Shown: positions 16,541 through 24,520 of the stretch, one piece after another
Layout: the number at the start of each line of letters is the position of its first letter
How positions within the stretch are numbered: the first letter of the stretch is position 1
From: Qipengyuania_B thermophila
GTDB taxonomy: Bacteria; Pseudomonadota; Alphaproteobacteria; Sphingomonadales; Sphingomonadaceae
Length of the DNA: 64,000 nt
NCBI RefSeq assembly: GCF_004153605.1
Contig: NZ_SDSI01000002.1
Location: forward strand, 682,001-746,000
Direction: 5' to 3'
Notes under the pieces: generated by a model
Databases searched by the model: none
What the model was told of the DNA's origin: nothing
What the model saw: the letters and a program-made list of their open reading frames with translations, nothing else
Translations under genes and position numbers: made by a program

Positions 16541-18570
16541 GGCCGGTCCTGCGTTGCGGGTGTTCCAGGCTGCGCGGCAGCCGCGTCCTTCAGCGTCCCG
16601 TCGTCATGCCCCTGCGCGAACGAGGGCAGCTGCTGGGGGTTCGGCGGCACCTCGCCCCCTTCGTTGCCGGGAATGCCGTCGAAGAACTTGGCGATGGCCG
16701 CCTCCAGCTCGGCGATCTGGAACGGCTGGCCGCTGGTCTTGGTGAGGCTCTGCGCGTCCACCAGATACCGGTCGCGCAGCACCGTCTTGAACTGGCCGGT
16801 GTTCATTTCCGGAACCAGCACCGCGTCGAAGCCGCGCAGCAGCTCGCCGAGATTGGCGGGGAGCGGCCAGATGTGGCGGACGTGAATGTGGCTGACGTCC
16901 AGCCCCTTCGCGCGGGATCGCCGCACCGCCTGATGGATCGGGCCGTAGGTCGAGCCCCAGCCGACGACGGCGAGCGCACCGCCCGCCGCGCCGAGGCAGA
17001 CCTCCTGATCGGGCACCGCCACCCCGTCCACCTTGGCCTTGCGGGCATCGGTCATCCGCTGGTGGTTGGCGGGCGAATAGTCGATGTTGCCGGTCAGCTC
17101 GTGCTTCTCGATGCCGCCGATGCGGTGCATGAGCCCCGGCGTGCCCGGTTTGATCCACGGCCGCGCGCCCTTGTCGTCGCGCTGGTAGGGGAGCAGCGTT
17201 GCGGCACCTTGCGCGTCCCGGCCGTTCTTCTCCCGCAGATGCCGCGCGGGGAACGGAGTGAACGCCGACGGGTCGGGCACGCGCCACGGCTCGGCGGCGT
17301 TGGCGATGTAGCCGTCGGTCAGCAGCATGACCGGCGTCATGTACTCAACCGCGATGCGGCACGCCTCGATGGCGCAGGCAAAGGCGTCGGACGGACTGCG
17401 GGCGGCGATCACGGGCATGGCGGCATCGCCGTTGCGGCCGTAGACAGCCTGGTAGAGGTCGCTCTGTTCGGTCTTGGTCGGCAGACCCGTCGACGGCCCG
17501 CCGCGCTGGCTGTTGACGATCACCAGCGGCAGTTCCGTCATGATCGCCAGCCCCATCGCCTCGCCCTTGAGGGCGATGCCCGGTCCGCTCGACGAGGTGA
17601 CGCCCAGAGACCCGGCGTAGCTCGCGCCCAGCGCGGCGCAGATGGCGGCGATCTCGTCCTCCGCCTGGAAGGTGGTGACGCCGAATTCCTTCAGCCGGGC
17701 AAGGTGGTGCAGGATCGCGCTGGCCGGCGTGATTGGATAGCCGCCAAAGAACATCGGCAGGCCGGCAAGCTGCGCGCCCGCCACCAGGCCCAGCGACACC
17801 GCCTCTGCCCCGGTCACGGTGCGGTACAGCCCCGGCTCGGCCGGCACCGGCGGCAGATGAAGCTGACGCAGCGGGCCGGACAGTTCGGCCGTTTCGCCAT
17901 AGGCGTGACCGGCATCGAGCGCGGCGATGTTGGCCGCCGCGATGTCGGGCTTGGTGCGGAACTTCTCCCGCAGCCATTCCTGCAGCGGTTCGCGCGGGCG
18001 ATCGAACATCCACAGCGCCAGGCCCAGCGTCCACATGTTCTTGCAGCGCAGCGCGTCCTTGTTGCCAAGGCCGAAGGGCTTCACCGCCTCGACCGTTTGC
18101 GCCGAGATGTCGAACGCCAGCACGTCGAACGCGGCGAGCGACCCGTCCTCGAGCGGGTTGGCGGCGTATTTCGCCTTGTCGAGATTGCGGCGGGTGAACT
18201 CGCCGGTGTCGATGATGACGAGACCGCCGGGCTTCAGTGCCGGAAGGTTCACCTTCAACGCCGCCGGGTTCATCGCCACCAGCACGTCGGGAGCATCCCC
18301 GGCCGTGTTGATCTGGCGGCTGCCGAAATTGATCTGGAACGCGGAGACACCGAACAGCGTGCCCTGCGGCGCGCGGATCTCTGCCGGGAAGTCGGGAAAC
18401 GTGGCCAGGTCGTTCCCGGCCAGCGCGGTCGACAGGGTGAACTGGCCGCCGGTCAGCTGCATGCCGTCGCCGCTGTCGCCGGCGAACCGCACCACGACGG
18501 CATCCGGCACCATGTCGGGCGCGGCGGGTTCGACCTCAGGCTGGTGAGTGGGTGCGGCGTGAGTGGCCAT
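16537..18570 (-). CDS. korA: 2-oxoacid:ferredoxin oxidoreductase, fused gamma-alpha subunit (KorA-like)
   Basis: Partner of KorB, 677 aa. The N-terminal gamma domain (VVRFAGDSGDGMQLTGGQFT, about residues 27-200) is fused to the alpha subunit, whose pyrimidine-binding domain begins at FGGYPITPAS and contains FQAEDEIAA and SSGPGIALK. The C-terminal transketolase-like part includes VVGWGSTYGPI. The start at 18570 is chosen because AAGGA lies five bases before it; an ATG two codons earlier has no spacing. The open frame continues far upstream without plausible protein, as expected for high G+C DNA. The divergent esterase starts 171 bases away. Confidence 0.93.
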   Translation of the reverse strand: MATHAAPTHQPEVEPAAPDMVPDAVVVRFAGDSGDGMQLTGGQFTLSTALAGNDLATFPDFPAEIRAPQGTLFGVSAFQINFGSRQINTAGDAPDVLVAMNPAALKVNLPALKPGGLVIIDTGEFTRRNLDKAKYAANPLEDGSLAAFDVLAFDISAQTVEAVKPFGLGNKDALRCKNMWTLGLALWMFDRPREPLQEWLREKFRTKPDIAAANIAALDAGHAYGETAELSGPLRQLHLPPVPAEPGLYRTVTGAEAVSLGLVAGAQLAGLPMFFGGYPITPASAILHHLARLKEFGVTTFQAEDEIAAICAALGASYAGSLGVTSSSGPGIALKGEAMGLAIMTELPLVIVNSQRGGPSTGLPTKTEQSDLYQAVYGRNGDAAMPVIAARSPSDAFACAIEACRIAVEYMTPVMLLTDGYIANAAEPWRVPDPSAFTPFPARHLREKNGRDAQGAATLLPYQRDDKGARPWIKPGTPGLMHRIGGIEKHELTGNIDYSPANHQRMTDARKAKVDGVAVPDQEVCLGAAGGALAVVGWGSTYGPIHQAVRRSRAKGLDVSHIHVRHIWPLPANLGELLRGFDAVLVPEMNTGQFKTVLRDRYLVDAQSLTKTSGQPFQIAELEAAIAKFFDGIPGNEGGEVPPNPQQLPSFAQGHDDGTLKDAAAAQPGTPATQDRP

Positions 18571-18741
18571 GACCATCCTTGTAACCTGTCGCCGGGCGCA
18601 GCGCCACGGCTTCGCAGCGCACCTATGCCCTGCCCCGCGGCTCGGCAATGCCCTTCTTGGTCCGCCTCCGCGCAGGCGATTGTCACCGGCCGGACATGCC
18701 CTTACCACCTGTGCCGGCGAACCGGGAGGAGAGGGCAGACG

Positions 18742-19695
18742 ATGGCCGACACCGAACACTATGTCCGCGACGACGTGCGCGGGTTTCTGGCGATGCTGGA
18801 GCAGCTTGGCCGCCCCGGCGTGGAGGAGCTGCCGGTCGCCGAAGGGCGGCAGGGGATGGCGGTTCTGGGCCAGATGGCCGAGGCCGATCCCAAGGAGCTG
18901 GCGGTGGTGCGCGACCTGACCTGCCCCGGTCCGGCGGGCGACATTCCGCTGCGGCTCTACGACAGGCGCGACAGCCGCGACGCGGGACCGGTGATCCTGT
19001 TCTTCCATGGCGGCGGGTTCGTCATCGGCGACCTCGACATCTACCACAGCCTGTGCACGGAGATCGCCTGGCAGATGGACCTGCCGCTGGTGTCGGTGGA
19101 TTACCGCCTGGCGCCCGAAGCGCCCTTCCCCGCGGCGCCCGACGACTGCGAGGCGGCCGCGCGGTGGGTCGCGTCGAACCCGGCGCCGCTTGAGCGGCCC
19201 TGCACCGGCCTCATCCCGATGGGCGACAGCGCGGGGGGCAACCTCACCATCGTCACCACCAACCAGCTGTGCGCCCGCCCGGCCGAGGTGCCGGTGCTGT
19301 TCCAGGTGCCGATCTATCCGGTCGCGGACGACGTGACCCGGCACCGCAGCTTCCACGACTTCGCCGAAGGGTTTCTCCTTACCCGCAAGGCGATGGCCTG
19401 GTTCACGGAGCAGTATGCCGGCGACCCTGAGGACGCACGGCACACCCCGATGATCGCCGACTGTGCGAACACGCCGCCCACGGTGCTGTGCACGGCAGGT
19501 CTCGACCCGCTGCGGGATTCGGGCCGCAACTACGCCGCGCATCTGATCCAGCAGGGGACGGACGTCGTGTATCTCGAATTCGCCGGGACCATCCACGGCT
19601 TCGCCACCCTGCGCAAGGCCCTGCCCAGCGCGCAGGACGATCTCGACGCGCTGATCGCGGCGATGAAGCTGATGGCCGGGCGTCACAAGCGATGA
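18742..19695 (+). CDS. Alpha/beta hydrolase, HSL-type esterase/lipase
   Basis: Cytoplasmic carboxylesterase of the hormone-sensitive-lipase family, 317 aa. Oxyanion-hole motif FFHGGGFVIGD, nucleophile motif GDSAGGN, acid in AGLDPLRDSG and the catalytic His in FAGTIHGFATL. The natural substrate is unknown, probably a short-chain ester. The ATG at 18742 follows GGGAGGAGAGGG. Its TGA overlaps the rppH start (ATGA), so the two genes are translationally coupled even though no functional link is obvious. Confidence 0.92.
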   Translation: MADTEHYVRDDVRGFLAMLEQLGRPGVEELPVAEGRQGMAVLGQMAEADPKELAVVRDLTCPGPAGDIPLRLYDRRDSRDAGPVILFFHGGGFVIGDLDIYHSLCTEIAWQMDLPLVSVDYRLAPEAPFPAAPDDCEAAARWVASNPAPLERPCTGLIPMGDSAGGNLTIVTTNQLCARPAEVPVLFQVPIYPVADDVTRHRSFHDFAEGFLLTRKAMAWFTEQYAGDPEDARHTPMIADCANTPPTVLCTAGLDPLRDSGRNYAAHLIQQGTDVVYLEFAGTIHGFATLRKALPSAQDDLDALIAAMKLMAGRHKR

Positions 19696-20195
19696 CCGGC
19701 ATGGAGACGCTTGGCTACCGCCCCTGTGTCGGGGTCATGCTGGTCAACGCGCACGGTCACGTGTTCGTCGGCCGCCGCATCGACAACAAGGAAGGCGACT
19801 GGTGGCAGATGCCGCAGGGAGGCGTTGACGCGGGCGAGGATCTTCGCCGCGCGGCGCTGCGCGAGCTGGCGGAGGAGACGGGCGTCGCGGCGCGGCTGGT
19901 CGAGATCATCGACCGGGCCGCGGAGCCGCTGCGCTATGACCTGCCGGCCGAGCTGATGGGGCGGCTGTGGGGCGGGCGCTTTCGCGGGCAGGAGCAATGG
20001 TGGTTCCTCGCGCGCTTCGGCGGCAGCGACGCGGACATCGATCTCAACGCTCACGAACCGCCGGAGTTCTGCGACTGGAAGTGGGTCGAGCCGGCGCTGC
20101 TTCCCGAGCTGATCGTGCCGTTCAAGAAGCCGGTCTACACCCGGCTGGTGGACCAGTTCGGAGCGCGGATCGACGCCATGCGGAACGGCGCCTAG
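19692..20195 (+). CDS. rppH: RNA pyrophosphohydrolase (Nudix)
   Basis: Removes pyrophosphate from 5'-triphosphate RNA and so starts mRNA decay by 5'-end-dependent pathways. 167 aa. Begins MTGMETLGYRPCVGVML; the Nudix box runs GGVDAGED...RELAEETG with the canonical Gx5Ex7REUxEExGU spacing. YRPCVG and WWQMPQGGVD are typical of RppH rather than of dNTP pyrophosphatases. The ATG at 19692 overlaps the esterase stop; another ATG lies at 19701. Converges on the TPR gene. Confidence 0.93.
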   Translation: MTGMETLGYRPCVGVMLVNAHGHVFVGRRIDNKEGDWWQMPQGGVDAGEDLRRAALRELAEETGVAARLVEIIDRAAEPLRYDLPAELMGRLWGGRFRGQEQWWFLARFGGSDADIDLNAHEPPEFCDWKWVEPALLPELIVPFKKPVYTRLVDQFGARIDAMRNGA

Positions 20196-20220
20196 CCAGG
20201 CTGCTCCGCACCCGGGCGTC

Positions 20221-20718
20221 TCAGTTGGGCACGATCCCGTTGGCCTTGGTCTCGGCCGCGAGGGCAGGACGCACGGGGCCGCGTTCGATCGCCCCCTGCA
20301 GGCTGCCGACCTGCGGGCAGTCGTTGCCGCACAGCGAGCGCAGGCGTGACAGGTTGCCCCGCGCGCGTTCCACCGCGCCCTGCTCCGCGAACGCCGCACC
20401 CTCCCCCGCGATCGCATCGAGATTGGCCGGATCGCGCGCCAGCGCCTGCCGGTAGAGGCCGACGGCCTTGCCGGTCATGCCCGCCTGACGGGCCGCGGCG
20501 GCCATTTCGACGAACAGGGGCGTGTAGGCCGGATCGATCACCAGCGCCGCTTCGAACGCGTCGATGGCCTCCTGCGTCTGTCCGGCCGCAAGCGCGGCGC
20601 GGCCCGTATCGATGAGCGCGGACGCCGCCGGATGCGGGACCGGCTGCTGCGCCACCAGAACGCTGCCGGTCATGGCCAGAACGAGGGAGAGAGCCGCGGC
20701 GGCAGGGGCAAAACGCAT
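20221..20718 (-). CDS. Exported tetratricopeptide-repeat protein
   Basis: 165 aa. Begins MRFAPAAAALSLVLAMTGSV with a Sec signal peptide, cleaved around VLVA-QQP. About three TPR-like units follow (AAGQTQEAIDAFEAAL, AGMTGKAVGLYRQAL, AEQGAVERARGNLSRL), then two Cys (LCGNDC) that may form a disulfide. Probably a periplasmic scaffold protein; partner unknown. It lies 61 bases downstream of the rsmB-like gene on the same strand and may be the third gene of the guaB operon. Confidence 0.82.
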   Translation of the reverse strand: MRFAPAAAALSLVLAMTGSVLVAQQPVPHPAASALIDTGRAALAAGQTQEAIDAFEAALVIDPAYTPLFVEMAAAARQAGMTGKAVGLYRQALARDPANLDAIAGEGAAFAEQGAVERARGNLSRLRSLCGNDCPQVGSLQGAIERGPVRPALAAETKANGIVPN

Positions 20719-20779
20719 GATCTGTTCCCAAACGGAAGAGCGGACAACGTGGTTCCGGACCGACATCACTCTCAGGCTA

Positions 20780-21961
20780 TCACGGCTTTTCGAAACCAGC
20801 GATGAAAAATCCGTCGGTGCCGTCGCGCAGAGGCGACAGTCGCACCCCGCGTCCACGGGCGTGGCCAAAGGGCAGCGCAAGAGCGGCCGGGTGCAGCGGA
20901 AGGCGATCGGCGGCTTTCGCCGCCTGATCCGCGCCCTCCTCGTCGAACAGCGAGCAAGTGACGAACACGAGCCGCCCGCCCGGCCGCAGCAACTCGGCGC
21001 CAAGCCCGATCAGCCGCGTCTGCAAGGCCGCCAGCCGCGACAGCTCCGCCGGGGTGAGCCGCCAACGCAGTTCGGGATTGCGGCGCCACGTTCCGGTGCC
21101 CGAGCACGGTGCATCGACCAGCACCAGATCGGCGCGGCCGCGCCAGGGCGCGAGCGCCTCGTCCTCGCGGCCGGGGTCGAGCAGCACCGGCGCGACGCAG
21201 CTCACCCCCGCCCGTTCCGCCCGCGCGCGCAGCTCGCCCAGACGGCGCCGGTCCGTGTCGCTGGCGACAAGCGATCCCGTGTTCTCCATCGCCGCGGCGA
21301 GCGCCAGCGTCTTGCCTCCGGCGCCCGCGCACAGGTCGATCACGGTCATGCCGGGCCGCGCGGCGGCCGCGAGACAGGCAATCTGGCTGCCAAGATCCTG
21401 CACCTCGATCAGCCCGTCGCGGTAGGCGGCCCATTGCGTCACGTTGATCCCGCTCTCCACCCGCAGCGCCTGGGGCAGAGGCAGCAGCTCGACCGGCACC
21501 GGCAGAAGCGGCAGCAGCGCGTCGCGGTCCGACTTCAGCGTGTTCACCCGGAGGTCGAGCGGCGCACGGCCGAGCAGGGCCTCCTGCTCCGCCTCCCCCA
21601 CCCCGGATCGCGCCAGCCGTTCGACCAGCCAGGGCGGCGCAGTTCCACCGGCGGCGACCGGCTCGTCCGGCATCCGCGGGGCAGGCGCGTGCGGAGACCC
21701 GTCGAACAGGGCGAGCAAATCGGGGCGCAGTTGCGCCAAGCGAAGCATCGCGGCCCGCCCGCTTTCCGGCCGTGGACCGCAGGCGCGGATGGCGGCGAAC
21801 ACGAGCTCGCGCACGGCGCGCCGGTCCCCGCCGCCGGCGTAGCGCCGCTCGCGGAAGTAGCCGGCGATCAGCCGGTCGGCCGGGGCGCCGCGCGTCGATG
21901 CGGCGTCGACGATCCGGTCGAGCAGATCGATGGCGGCCTGGACACGCGCCGCGGGCGTCAT
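20780..21961 (-). CDS. RsmB/NOP-family rRNA (cytosine-5)-methyltransferase
   Basis: SAM-dependent RNA m5C methyltransferase, 393 aa. An N-terminal NusB-like helical region is followed by the Rossmann domain with VIDLCAGAGGKTLALA and the two conserved cysteines: the PC dipeptide in VDAPCSGTGTWRRNPE and the nucleophile in FVTCSLF. Likely modifies 16S rRNA, perhaps the RsmB position C967, but other NOP family members are as close. Starts three bases after the guaB stop, so the two are co-transcribed. Confidence 0.92.
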   Translation of the reverse strand: MTPAARVQAAIDLLDRIVDAASTRGAPADRLIAGYFRERRYAGGGDRRAVRELVFAAIRACGPRPESGRAAMLRLAQLRPDLLALFDGSPHAPAPRMPDEPVAAGGTAPPWLVERLARSGVGEAEQEALLGRAPLDLRVNTLKSDRDALLPLLPVPVELLPLPQALRVESGINVTQWAAYRDGLIEVQDLGSQIACLAAAARPGMTVIDLCAGAGGKTLALAAAMENTGSLVASDTDRRRLGELRARAERAGVSCVAPVLLDPGREDEALAPWRGRADLVLVDAPCSGTGTWRRNPELRWRLTPAELSRLAALQTRLIGLGAELLRPGGRLVFVTCSLFDEEGADQAAKAADRLPLHPAALALPFGHARGRGVRLSPLRDGTDGFFIAGFEKP

Positions 21962-21964
21962 GGT

Positions 21965-23428
21965 TCAGCGCGAGGGATAGTTCGGCGCCTCGCGGGTGAT
22001 CGCCACATCGTGCACATGGCTCTCGGACAATCCTGCATTGGTGATGCGCACGAACTGCGCGCGTTCCTGCAAGGCGCGCACGGTGTCCGCACCCAGATAG
22101 CCCATGGCCGCCTTGATGCCGCCGACGAGCTGATGCACCACGTCCGCCGCCGGACCCTTGAACGGTACCTGCCCCTCGACCCCCTCGGGCACGAGCTTCA
22201 TCGGGGACACGTCCTGCTGGAAATAGCGGTCGGCGCTGCCCCGCGCCATGGCGCCGACCGAGCCCATCCCGCGGTAGCTCTTGTAGCGCCGCCCCTGATA
22301 GAGGAATGTTTCGCCGGGCGCTTCGGCCGTGCCGGCCAGCATGGAGCCGACCATCACCGCCGACGCGCCGGCGGCCAGCGCCTTCGCCGCGTCGCCGCTG
22401 GTCCGCAGGCCGCCGTCGCCGATGACCGGCACGCCCGCTTCGGCGGCCGCGGCGGCGCATTCGAGGATCGCGGTGAACTGCGGCACGCCGACGCCGGCCA
22501 CCACCCGCGTCGTGCAGATGGAGCCAGGCCCGATCCCGACCTTCACCGCGTCCGCCCCCGCATCGATCAGCGCGCGGGTCGCTTCCGGCGTGGCAACGTT
22601 GCCGGCGATGACCTCGACCGAATTCGACAGGCTCTTGACCGCTTCCACGGCGCGGGCAACCTCGCTGTTGTGTCCGTGCGCGGTGTCGATGACCACGACG
22701 TCGACCTCGGCCTCGATCAGCGCTTCGCTCCGCGCCAGTCCCTTGTCACCCACGGTCGTCGCCGCCGCGACGCGCAGCCTGCCCGCGGCATCCTTCGTGG
22801 CGTCGGGATAGGTGACGGCCTTCTCGATGTCCTTCACCGTGATCAGCCCGATGCAGCGGTAGTCGTCGTCAACAACCAGCAGTTTCTCGATCCGCCGCTG
22901 ATGCAGCAGGCGGCGCGCCTCCTCCTGGCCGGTGCCGAGCGGCACCACGGCGAGATCCTGCGTCGTCATCAGCTCGCGCACCGGCTGTTCGGGATGCTCG
23001 GCAAAGCGCACGTCGCGGTTGGTGAGGATGCCCGCCAGCCGCCCGCTCTCGTCGGTGACGGGGATGCCGCTGATCCGGTGCTGCGCCATCAGCGCCCGCG
23101 CCTCGCCCAGCGTGCCGTCGGGCCGCATGGTGATCGGGTTGACGACCATGCCCGACTCGAAACGCTTGACGGCGCGGACGGCCGCGCACTGTTCCTCGAT
23201 GGACAGGTTGCGGTGCAGGACGCCGATGCCGCCAAGCTGCGCCATGGCGATGGCCATGTCCGCCTCCGTCACCGTGTCCATCGCCGCGGAGATGACCGGA
23301 ATGTTGAGTTCGATGCCGCGCGTCAGCCGGGTGCGGGTGTCGGCCATGCTCGGCAGGATGTCGCTGTGCGCGGGGCGCAGCAGCACGTCGTCGAAGGTCA
23401 GTCCCAGCGGAATGTCGGATGAAGCCAC
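21965..23428 (-). CDS. guaB: Inosine-5'-monophosphate dehydrogenase
   Basis: Rate-limiting NAD-dependent oxidation of IMP to XMP in guanine nucleotide synthesis. 487 aa, a normal length. A (beta/alpha)8 barrel interrupted by two CBS domains (about residues 95-210). Catalytic Cys loop GIGPGSICTTRVVAGVGVPQ; monovalent-cation site and MVGSMLAGTAE follow. GTG at 23428 is the only sensible start, giving VASSDIPLGLTFDDVLL; its Shine-Dalgarno sequence is poor. First gene of a guaB-rsmB-(TPR) operon; divergent from the metallopeptidase. Confidence 0.97.
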   Translation of the reverse strand: MASSDIPLGLTFDDVLLRPAHSDILPSMADTRTRLTRGIELNIPVISAAMDTVTEADMAIAMAQLGGIGVLHRNLSIEEQCAAVRAVKRFESGMVVNPITMRPDGTLGEARALMAQHRISGIPVTDESGRLAGILTNRDVRFAEHPEQPVRELMTTQDLAVVPLGTGQEEARRLLHQRRIEKLLVVDDDYRCIGLITVKDIEKAVTYPDATKDAAGRLRVAAATTVGDKGLARSEALIEAEVDVVVIDTAHGHNSEVARAVEAVKSLSNSVEVIAGNVATPEATRALIDAGADAVKVGIGPGSICTTRVVAGVGVPQFTAILECAAAAAEAGVPVIGDGGLRTSGDAAKALAAGASAVMVGSMLAGTAEAPGETFLYQGRRYKSYRGMGSVGAMARGSADRYFQQDVSPMKLVPEGVEGQVPFKGPAADVVHQLVGGIKAAMGYLGADTVRALQERAQFVRITNAGLSESHVHDVAITREAPNYPSR

Positions 23429-23528
23429 GTTGGCGCCTGCGCGGTTGGAGGAGGGTGGCTGCCGCCTGTAACGCGGAGCGCCGTCCCCTGCTAGTGGCAA
23501 GTCCGGCCACGCGGACGGCCGCCGCAGC

Positions 23529-23553
23529 GGAACCGGGTTCACGGGCGAAGGTT
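23529..23553 (+). promoter_or_regulatory. EcfG-like promoter candidate upstream of the metallopeptidase
   Basis: GGAAC-N16-GGTT, one mismatch to the general-stress consensus GGAAC-N16/17-CGTT, about 60 bases before the metallopeptidase ATG. The first five bases also form a small palindrome (GGAACCGGGTTC) that could produce the match by chance. Weaker than the site at 42214. Confidence 0.25.
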
Positions 23554-23614
23554 CTTGTGCACAGAACAGGACGCGGCCGGCGAAGCGCCGTGGAGGCAAG
23601 GGGGACCAGCGACG

Positions 23615-24475
23615 ATGCGGCTCAATCCGTTCAATCCGGGCAACATCAATGTCGGCACCACCGGCGGCGGCGGCGGCATGGGCCGCGCCGGCGGGCTGGG
23701 ATGCGGGACGATCATCCTCGCCGCGCTCGGCTACTTCGTCTTCGGACTGGATCCGATGCAGACCGCCGCCACGATCGAGGGGGTGCAGGGCAGCCGGCAG
23801 GTTGCGTCGGCGCCGGCGAACGAGGACGTGCAGGCGATCTGCACCAGCAACCCGTACGCGACCGAGACCTGCAACGCCCTGTCCTCGCTGAATGACACAT
23901 GGGCGCCCATCTTCGCGCAGCAGAACGCCGCCTTCCGCCCGCCCACCCTGCGCTTCGCCACGGCACAGCAGTTCAACACCGCCTGCGGGCCGGCCTCGAC
24001 CGGCATGGGGCCGTTCTACTGCCCCGGCGACGAGACGATCTACATCGACACCGCCTTCTATGACGAGCTGGCGCGCATGGCGGGCAATGCGGGGGATTTC
24101 GCCCGCTACTATGTCATCGCGCACGAATACGGGCACCACATCCAGACCATCACCGGCATCGCGCAGCAGATCCGCAGCGCGCAGCAGGCCTATCCCCGGC
24201 GCGCCAACGAGCTTCAGGTGCTGATGGAGCTGCAGGCGGACTGCTATGCCGGGGTCTGGGCCGGCCGCAACCGCAACCTGCTGGAGCCGGGCGACATCGA
24301 GGAAGGACTGATGGCCGCGAGCGCGATCGGCGACGACACGCTCCAGCGCCAGGCCGGACGCCGCGTCAATCCCGAAACCTTCACTCACGGCACCAGCCAG
24401 CAGCGGATGCAGGCACTGCGGCTGGGCCTTGGCGGCGATGACCGGCAGTGCGACCGGATCACCGCGCTCGGCTAG
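23615..24475 (+). CDS. YpfJ-type neutral zinc metallopeptidase
   Basis: Putative membrane-anchored zinc peptidase of the PF04228 type, 286 aa. After a glycine-rich N-terminus (GTTGGGGGMGRAGG) comes one hydrophobic segment (GTIILAALGYFVFGL), then the periplasmic catalytic domain with HEYGHH (zinc ligands and catalytic Glu) and the downstream MELQADCYAG acidic motif. Substrate unknown. GGAGGCAAGG precedes the ATG. Converges on sdhA across a strong inverted repeat, so it stands where sdhB often lies in related genomes. Confidence 0.92.
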   Translation: MRLNPFNPGNINVGTTGGGGGMGRAGGLGCGTIILAALGYFVFGLDPMQTAATIEGVQGSRQVASAPANEDVQAICTSNPYATETCNALSSLNDTWAPIFAQQNAAFRPPTLRFATAQQFNTACGPASTGMGPFYCPGDETIYIDTAFYDELARMAGNAGDFARYYVIAHEYGHHIQTITGIAQQIRSAQQAYPRRANELQVLMELQADCYAGVWAGRNRNLLEPGDIEEGLMAASAIGDDTLQRQAGRRVNPETFTHGTSQQRMQALRLGLGGDDRQCDRITALG

Positions 24476-24477
24476 GA

Positions 24478-24508
24478 GCGCGGGCGAGGCGCCGCGCCTC
24501 GCCCGTGC
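24478..24508. terminator. Inverted repeat between metallopeptidase and sdhA, likely shared terminator
   Basis: A 14-bp stem (24478-24491 with 24495-24508, one G-T pair) around a three-base loop lies immediately after the metallopeptidase stop and 12 bases beyond the sdhA stop. It is symmetrical and would act on both convergent transcripts. There is no T-run on either side, so it may work as a 3'-end stabiliser or with Rho. Confidence 0.6.
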
Positions 24509-24520
24509 GCCCCCTCGGCC

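Noticed and set aside
18577..19686. Upstream extension of korA giving a frame of more than 1000 residues
   Set aside because: The extra part is antisense to the esterase gene and has no homology-like features; the Shine-Dalgarno sequence at 18575-18581 fixes the start at 18570.
23429..24388. Upstream extension of guaB
   Set aside because: It is antisense to the metallopeptidase and contains no family motif; the GTG at 23428 gives a normal-length IMP dehydrogenase.
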